Part shown: in pieces, positions 60,003 through 64,000 of the stretch
How the letters are laid out: every line of letters begins with the position of its first letter
Numbering within the stretch: position 1 is the first letter of the stretch
Assembly: GCA_020634135.1 (NCBI GenBank)
Contig: JACKCG010000002.1
Location: 1 to 64,000 of the forward strand
DNA from: Anaerolineaceae bacterium
Lineage (GTDB): Bacteria; Chloroflexota; Anaerolineae; Aggregatilineales; Phototrophicaceae
Reading direction: 5' to 3'
DNA length: 64,000 bases
Notes under the pieces: generated by a model
What the model saw: only the letters and a program-made list of their open reading frames with translations
Database searches by the model: none
Told to the model about the DNA's origin: nothing
Translations under genes and position numbers: made by a program

Positions 60003-60551
60003 ATGCGAAAAATCGGCTTGATTGCTTTACTCCTGGGCGTTTTGCTCCTGGCCGCGTGCCAGGTTGTCCCTGCTACCGGCGATACTGCCAGTGACCCGGA
60101 GGCTGTGCAGCAGTTTCTTGTCACCATCCCCGGTTACACCGCCACCGAAGCGACCAATGTCACCGAGGCGCTGACGCAGGCTGGTGTGGGCGCGTCATTG
60201 ATCGGGGGCAACCTGCCGCTGGCCGGTATGATCGCCAAACTCGATAACATGATCCAGTGTTACCGCGATGTTGGTGCCCTTTCGGCGCGGGTATACACCG
60301 AAACCACACCCGCCAGCGCGATCCCCAAGGTGGGTGCAATTGCCGTCATCAACGAGACGCGCCTGGGGCGTAACCTGGTCGCCTGTGCCCTGAATACCGC
60401 GTCGGGTGGTGCGATTCAAGCGCAGTCTGCCGATCCCCAGCCATGCGGAGGTTCGGGCAGCATTGAGGTGAACGGGGAGAAGATTTCCTATGTGTATGGC
60501 GCGACGGCGCCGGAACTGTGTGTCGCGTTTCAGCAGCCATTTAACCGGTAA
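60003..60551 (+). CDS. Lipoprotein of unknown function
   Basis: ATG 60003 starts a lipoprotein signal (LIALLLGVLLLAAC, lipobox LAAC). The 182-residue protein has a mature part with Ala/Thr-rich helical text (EAVQQFLVTIPGYTATEATN; GASLIGGNLPLAGMIAKL) and four Cys residues (IQCYRD, VACAL, QPCGG, LCVAF) that could form two disulfides, fitting an exported, membrane-anchored protein. Not recognised. It is followed closely (11 bases) by the 60563 gene. Confidence 0.6.
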   Translation: MRKIGLIALLLGVLLLAACQVVPATGDTASDPEAVQQFLVTIPGYTATEATNVTEALTQAGVGASLIGGNLPLAGMIAKLDNMIQCYRDVGALSARVYTETTPASAIPKVGAIAVINETRLGRNLVACALNTASGGAIQAQSADPQPCGGSGSIEVNGEKISYVYGATAPELCVAFQQPFNR

Positions 60552-60562
60552 AGGGGCGAGCC

Positions 60563-61315
60563 GTGCAAGGGATTATTAGAGGGCTGCAACGAGTCATCCA
60601 GGATATTCTGGCCGGGCGTAACATTGAGTCGTATGTCGTCACAATCCTCGCCCTGGTTCTGGCGGTAGCCGGAGTCGTGGATGATGCGATCCCCGAAAAC
60701 TGGAAAATGGCGACCATTCTGGCGGCGCTGGCGCTGCTGGTCTTCAATACGACCCGGCCCGAAACGGACATTGTTGACCTGGACGCCGTGTTGCAGGATC
60801 GTGACGATTTTGGCGCCTTCCACGATATGATCCGTGATGCGCGGGAACTCTGGATTTATGGCCCGACGGCCATCAATATCCTGCGTGATGTGGCCTATAT
60901 CAAGCGTGAAATTCTGGATCGGGGCGGGATGGTACGGGTACTGACGCAGGATATCGGCAACAAGGAAGGCATGTCTTTCCTGCATGACCAGATTGACCAG
61001 ACCACTGACCTGGAAAACAGCCTGCGGATGTCTATGGACATCCTCAAGAATGCCTCTCGCTGGGGGCTGATCGAATACCGTGTGCTGCCCTATTGCCCCG
61101 GTTTCAGCCTCGTGATTGTGGACCCTAATCACGGGAGCAAAGGGCGCATGGTGCTGGAAGTGCTGGGCTTCCGTAATGACCTGGTTGCAGACCGGATGCA
61201 CATGGAAATCACGCCTGACCAATCGCAGCACTGGTTTGAGCACTGGGTCAAGCAGTATGAGGTGATGTGGGATGCCGGGTATCCCCCGCGTGAAAACGGG
61301 CAGCAGGGGCAGTAA
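60563..61315 (+). CDS. Membrane protein with PLD-like-fold C-terminal domain, hypothetical
   Basis: GTG 60563 starts the frame. Two membrane helices (VVTILALVLAVAGVV; MATILAALALLVFN, ~residues 20-65) are followed by a cytosolic domain with ELWIYGPTAINILRDVAYIK, GGMVRVLTQDIGNK and GFSLVIVDPNHGSKGRMV. The strand-loop-strand layout recalls phospholipase-D-like domains, but the HxK catalytic motif is absent, so it would be inactive or a distant relative. It overlaps the next ATG by TAATG (61312-61316). Confidence 0.55.
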   Translation: MQGIIRGLQRVIQDILAGRNIESYVVTILALVLAVAGVVDDAIPENWKMATILAALALLVFNTTRPETDIVDLDAVLQDRDDFGAFHDMIRDARELWIYGPTAINILRDVAYIKREILDRGGMVRVLTQDIGNKEGMSFLHDQIDQTTDLENSLRMSMDILKNASRWGLIEYRVLPYCPGFSLVIVDPNHGSKGRMVLEVLGFRNDLVADRMHMEITPDQSQHWFEHWVKQYEVMWDAGYPPRENGQQGQ

Positions 61316-62139
61316 TGATTGAGTTCGCCTGCCATACCTGGGCTTTTAACGACCTGACTTTACCGGAGGCGCTGGGGACGATTGCGCGGATGGGATTTCG
61401 CTACGTGGATATTGGCAGCGGCCCCAGCCTGAACGCCCCCCGCGCCGCCGAAAATCCCCGCCAGGCGGCGGCGGACATCCTGGATGACCTTGAACTGTTT
61501 AACCTGAAGCTGAGTGATCTTTACCTGATGCTGCCGCGCATTTCACTGGCGGACGAAGCCCGGCAGAGCAAGGAGTTGGAACTCTTTAAGGCGCTGATTC
61601 CCTTCGCGGTGGCGCTGGGCACGCCGGGGATAACGCTCTCGCCGGGGCTGGCGCATCCTGCCGAGGATGAGGAAGCGCATGATCGCACGGTTGTGGCCCT
61701 GCGTGAGATGGTGAAGGCAGGGCAGACGGCAGGACTGGCTGTGAGCATCGAGCCGCACCTTGATTCGATGGCGCAGACGCCGGACGCGGCATTGAAATTC
61801 ATCAAGGATGTGCCGGGGTTGCAGTTGACACTCGACTGGGCGCACATGATCTGCCAGGACATTTTTCATGACGACATCATCAAACTGCTGCCCCACACGC
61901 GCCATATTCAGATCCGGCAGGCGGCACGGGAGCAACTGCAAGTTCCGTTTGCACGGGGGCGGATTGATACCGGGCGGGTGATGGAATCCCTGATTGTGCT
62001 GGCCGGCTATGATGGCGTGGTGTGCATCGAATATATGAACACGCCCGGTTGGCATGGCATGGAGACGGTGAATCCGGTTATCGAATGCGCGGCCATGCGC
62101 GATGCGCTGCGGGATGCCCGCGATAAGATTGAAGGCTAA
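61315..62139 (+). CDS. Sugar-phosphate isomerase/epimerase-like (xylose-isomerase TIM barrel)
   Basis: The protein is 274 residues with the AP-endonuclease-2/xylose-isomerase-like barrel: EFACHTWAFNDLTLPEALG, MGFRYVDIGSGPSLNAP, VSIEPHLDSMAQT (metal Glu), LQLTLDWAHM, HTRHIQIRQA and GYDGVVCIEYMNTPGWHG (last metal Glu). Members isomerise or epimerise sugars or cut DNA at abasic sites; the substrate is not evident. It overlaps the previous stop by one base (TAATG) and ends convergently with the 62136 gene, sharing CTAA. Confidence 0.82.
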   Translation: MIEFACHTWAFNDLTLPEALGTIARMGFRYVDIGSGPSLNAPRAAENPRQAAADILDDLELFNLKLSDLYLMLPRISLADEARQSKELELFKALIPFAVALGTPGITLSPGLAHPAEDEEAHDRTVVALREMVKAGQTAGLAVSIEPHLDSMAQTPDAALKFIKDVPGLQLTLDWAHMICQDIFHDDIIKLLPHTRHIQIRQAAREQLQVPFARGRIDTGRVMESLIVLAGYDGVVCIEYMNTPGWHGMETVNPVIECAAMRDALRDARDKIEG

Positions 62140-64000
62140 CGCTTATCGTCCCCGCCCGTTACGGGCGTCGAGCGGAAGAGCAGCGTGACGAACAGCAGCC
62201 CCGCGAGACTAATAAATGCCCCCGGCCACAACCACCAGGGCTGGTAGGTTAAGATCACCATGCTTGCCCCTTCTGGCACGGCGATGGCCTGGAACGCGCC
62301 GTTTGCCCGGTGAATCGCTGTTGGTTGGCCGTCTATGGTGGCCTCCCAGCCGGGGTAGTCGGTCTGCGCCAGCACCAGCCAGCCCTCGCCCGCAGTATCT
62401 ACCGGGATTGTGATCGTGCTGCCGCCGTACTGTGGCGCCAGGAAGTGCGGCGGAGTCGCCTCCGTTGGCAAGGGTAAGCAGTCGCCGTCGCCAATCAGGT
62501 TGACCTGCGCGAGGGGCCCCCAGTCCGGGCGTAAGAGCATGTCCGCTAACGATGTGCCTTCAGGATGCCAGCAGGCAGACTCGACCATCCAGGCAGTACC
62601 CGCCGGTTGTTGCAGCCTTTCCATTTCGTCCGGCGCGGTGTACACCGCTTCTACCCCGGCGGCCTGAAGCAGCGTGTCACGGAAATTCGGCGCAGCCTCA
62701 ATGAGATCGGTGTAGGCGGCGAAGTGCCCGGCTAACAGCGGGTCGAAATTATTCAGCAGCGGGCGGCGATCCAGCAAATTGAGGTTGGGCAATCCACTCC
62801 CCCGGTAATCATCAATCCGGCTGGCGGCGACGCGGTAATCATCGAGCGGCAGGAAGGCATCCGCCCCCTCAAACATGGCGGCAGTCAGTGCGGATTCCTC
62901 CCAGTAGGCGCGGGGTGTGCTGTCCCCGGCACGAGGTGTATAGAAAGATGCCGGGGCAACCGGGTTCAGCCCCTGCGCCGCGTAACCCAGGTCGGACGCC
63001 ACCACAACCAGCACGGCCAGCATCCACAGGCTGTAGCGGCGGCTCTCCTGATCGTGCGGTTGGAGCAGCGTCAGGATACCGGCCAGCGCCCCGAACACGC
63101 CGGTATAGGTGATCGCCTGGATGAACACGCGCACGCCATCATTCCCGGCGACATCCGGCGGCAGGAAGTTGGGCGCAATCCATGCCAGCAGCGCCGCCCC
63201 GATGCCGCCCGCAGTAGCCAACCGGGTGCCGAAGAACAGCCATTTTCCCCGCCCCCAAGCGCCCGCGCCGATCCCGGCCAGTACCGAGAGGCCGAATACC
63301 GTCCACAGGTGCCACCGTACCGGCGCCTGGAACAGTTTAAACGTTGGAATATTGTCATAAAAGAAAGGGAAAATTGGGGAATTTTTGCCCAGCGCGAAGA
63401 TGAACGCCACCACAACCACCGCTAACCACAGCGGGACGCTGGCGAAACAGGCCGGACGCTCCCGCCGCCGCAGCTTGCCGCTTAGCCATACCACGAAGGC
63501 CGCTCCCGCTGCGATCAGGGGCAGCAGGCCGATATATACCGCATCCTCGAAGAACGCCCCTTCGGTCACATAGCTGCCGTCGGCGGGGCTGCCGAAAATG
63601 TTATAGGACAGCAGGTTCAGCGCCCGTAACGGGCTGTAGCTGAAGTTCATGGCAAAGTCGTAACCTACGCCGTTTGACCGCTGCGACTGTACCAGCAGTT
63701 CCGCCGTCGCAAAAAGCTGTAGCGCCGCCACCGCCGCCCCCAGCGCCAGCCCGGCAGCCAGCAGCGCCGCCGCCCGCCGGTTCAGGGGGCGGTGGGAGAT
63801 GAACCACCACAGCGCGAACACGCCAATCAGCAGCAGGCTGTACCAGCTTGTCTGGGCGTGTCCCGCCAGCAGTTGCAGCGCGGAAAAAGCCGCCAGCCAT
63901 GCCATGCTCCGGCGGTTCGGGCGCGAGACGACGCCCAGGACTGCCCACAACAGCCAGGGCAGCCAGGCCGCCGCGCTAATTATCGGATAGGTGCCCAGGC
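62136..64000 (-). CDS. YfhO-type integral membrane protein (partial, 5' end outside the window)
   Basis: The frame is open to the right edge, so the N-terminus is missing; at least 620 residues are visible. About ten membrane helices alternate with loops such as QLFATAELLVQSQRSNGVGYDF, then GYAAQGLNPVAPASFYTP and, near the end, LVLAQTDYPGWEATIDGQPTAIHRANG. The WEATIDG-x-x-x-x-I segment is typical of the extracytoplasmic beta domain of YfhO-family proteins, which resemble GT-C glycosyltransferases acting on cell-wall polymers. It is convergent with the isomerase-like gene. Confidence 0.82.
   Translation of the reverse strand, partial: LGTYPIISAAAWLPWLLWAVLGVVSRPNRRSMAWLAAFSALQLLAGHAQTSWYSLLLIGVFALWWFISHRPLNRRAAALLAAGLALGAAVAALQLFATAELLVQSQRSNGVGYDFAMNFSYSPLRALNLLSYNIFGSPADGSYVTEGAFFEDAVYIGLLPLIAAGAAFVVWLSGKLRRRERPACFASVPLWLAVVVVAFIFALGKNSPIFPFFYDNIPTFKLFQAPVRWHLWTVFGLSVLAGIGAGAWGRGKWLFFGTRLATAGGIGAALLAWIAPNFLPPDVAGNDGVRVFIQAITYTGVFGALAGILTLLQPHDQESRRYSLWMLAVLVVVASDLGYAAQGLNPVAPASFYTPRAGDSTPRAYWEESALTAAMFEGADAFLPLDDYRVAASRIDDYRGSGLPNLNLLDRRPLLNNFDPLLAGHFAAYTDLIEAAPNFRDTLLQAAGVEAVYTAPDEMERLQQPAGTAWMVESACWHPEGTSLADMLLRPDWGPLAQVNLIGDGDCLPLPTEATPPHFLAPQYGGSTITIPVDTAGEGWLVLAQTDYPGWEATIDGQPTAIHRANGAFQAIAVPEGASMVILTYQPWWLWPGAFISLAGLLFVTLLFRSTPVTGGDDKR

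Overview
The window looks like a chromosomal segment of a Chloroflexota bacterium, most likely an Anaerolineae-type lineage. This is an inference from gene style: Thr-Pro-rich linkers in a Ser/Thr kinase and a LysM protein, giant FtsX/MacB-type permeases, DUF4395 plus thioredoxin, DUF348/G5/3D proteins and an SRP RNA. No rRNA or other phylogenetic marker is present.

Positions 1-13.4 kb read as an accessory island. The DNA is visibly AT-richer than the rest and ends at a tyrosine recombinase next to tRNA-Lys(CTT). It holds the tail of a replication-type protein, two secreted proteins that share an upstream repeat, a CpaF N-domain-like protein coupled to an APH/EcKL-like kinase, a cytochrome P450, a NarL-type two-component system, three related GT-B glycosyltransferase genes (one intact, two truncated) and an ANT(6)-like nucleotidyltransferase. 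Remnants of hsdR and an IS1182-type transposase lie before the integrase.

From 13.6 to 22 kb a P-type ATPase is followed by a badly decayed stretch: a KdpD-like sensor, a KdpE-like regulator, an APC permease fragment, a truncated SRPBCC protein and a TIR-TPR protein, most with frameshifts. At 22 kb an intact-looking lipoprotein redoxin has an in-frame TGA exactly where the first redox cysteine (UPPC) should be. A hairpin with the geometry of a bacterial SECIS follows, so it is a strong selenoprotein candidate.

From 23.6 to 33.3 kb a minus-strand cluster encodes a LysM protein, two MacB/LolD-type ATPases, an HlyD/MacA-type adaptor lipoprotein, a large FtsX permease and an unusual protein with two fused solute-binding domains. 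From 33.8 to 39.1 kb a response regulator precedes a sulfur-carrier cluster: a JAMM protease, a CysA-type rhodanese, a MoaD/ThiS-like protein whose GG is masked by a C-terminal Ser, a GNAT enzyme, a DUF4395 membrane protein, a thioredoxin and a MoeZ-type E1-rhodanese. A Cys-rich mini-ORF and a terminator just upstream look like an attenuator.

From 39 to 64 kb there is ordinary chromosome with local rearrangements: secreted and membrane proteins, tRNA-Ser(CGA), a metallo-beta-lactamase-fold protein, a methyltransferase beside a 1255-residue Ser/Thr kinase, a 263-bp MITE with terminal repeats and target duplication, a PadR regulator with matching palindromic operators at its own and a neighbouring promoter, a G5/3D-domain protein, SRP RNA, an ABC exporter, a sugar-phosphate isomerase-like protein and the partial gene of a YfhO-like membrane protein at the right edge.
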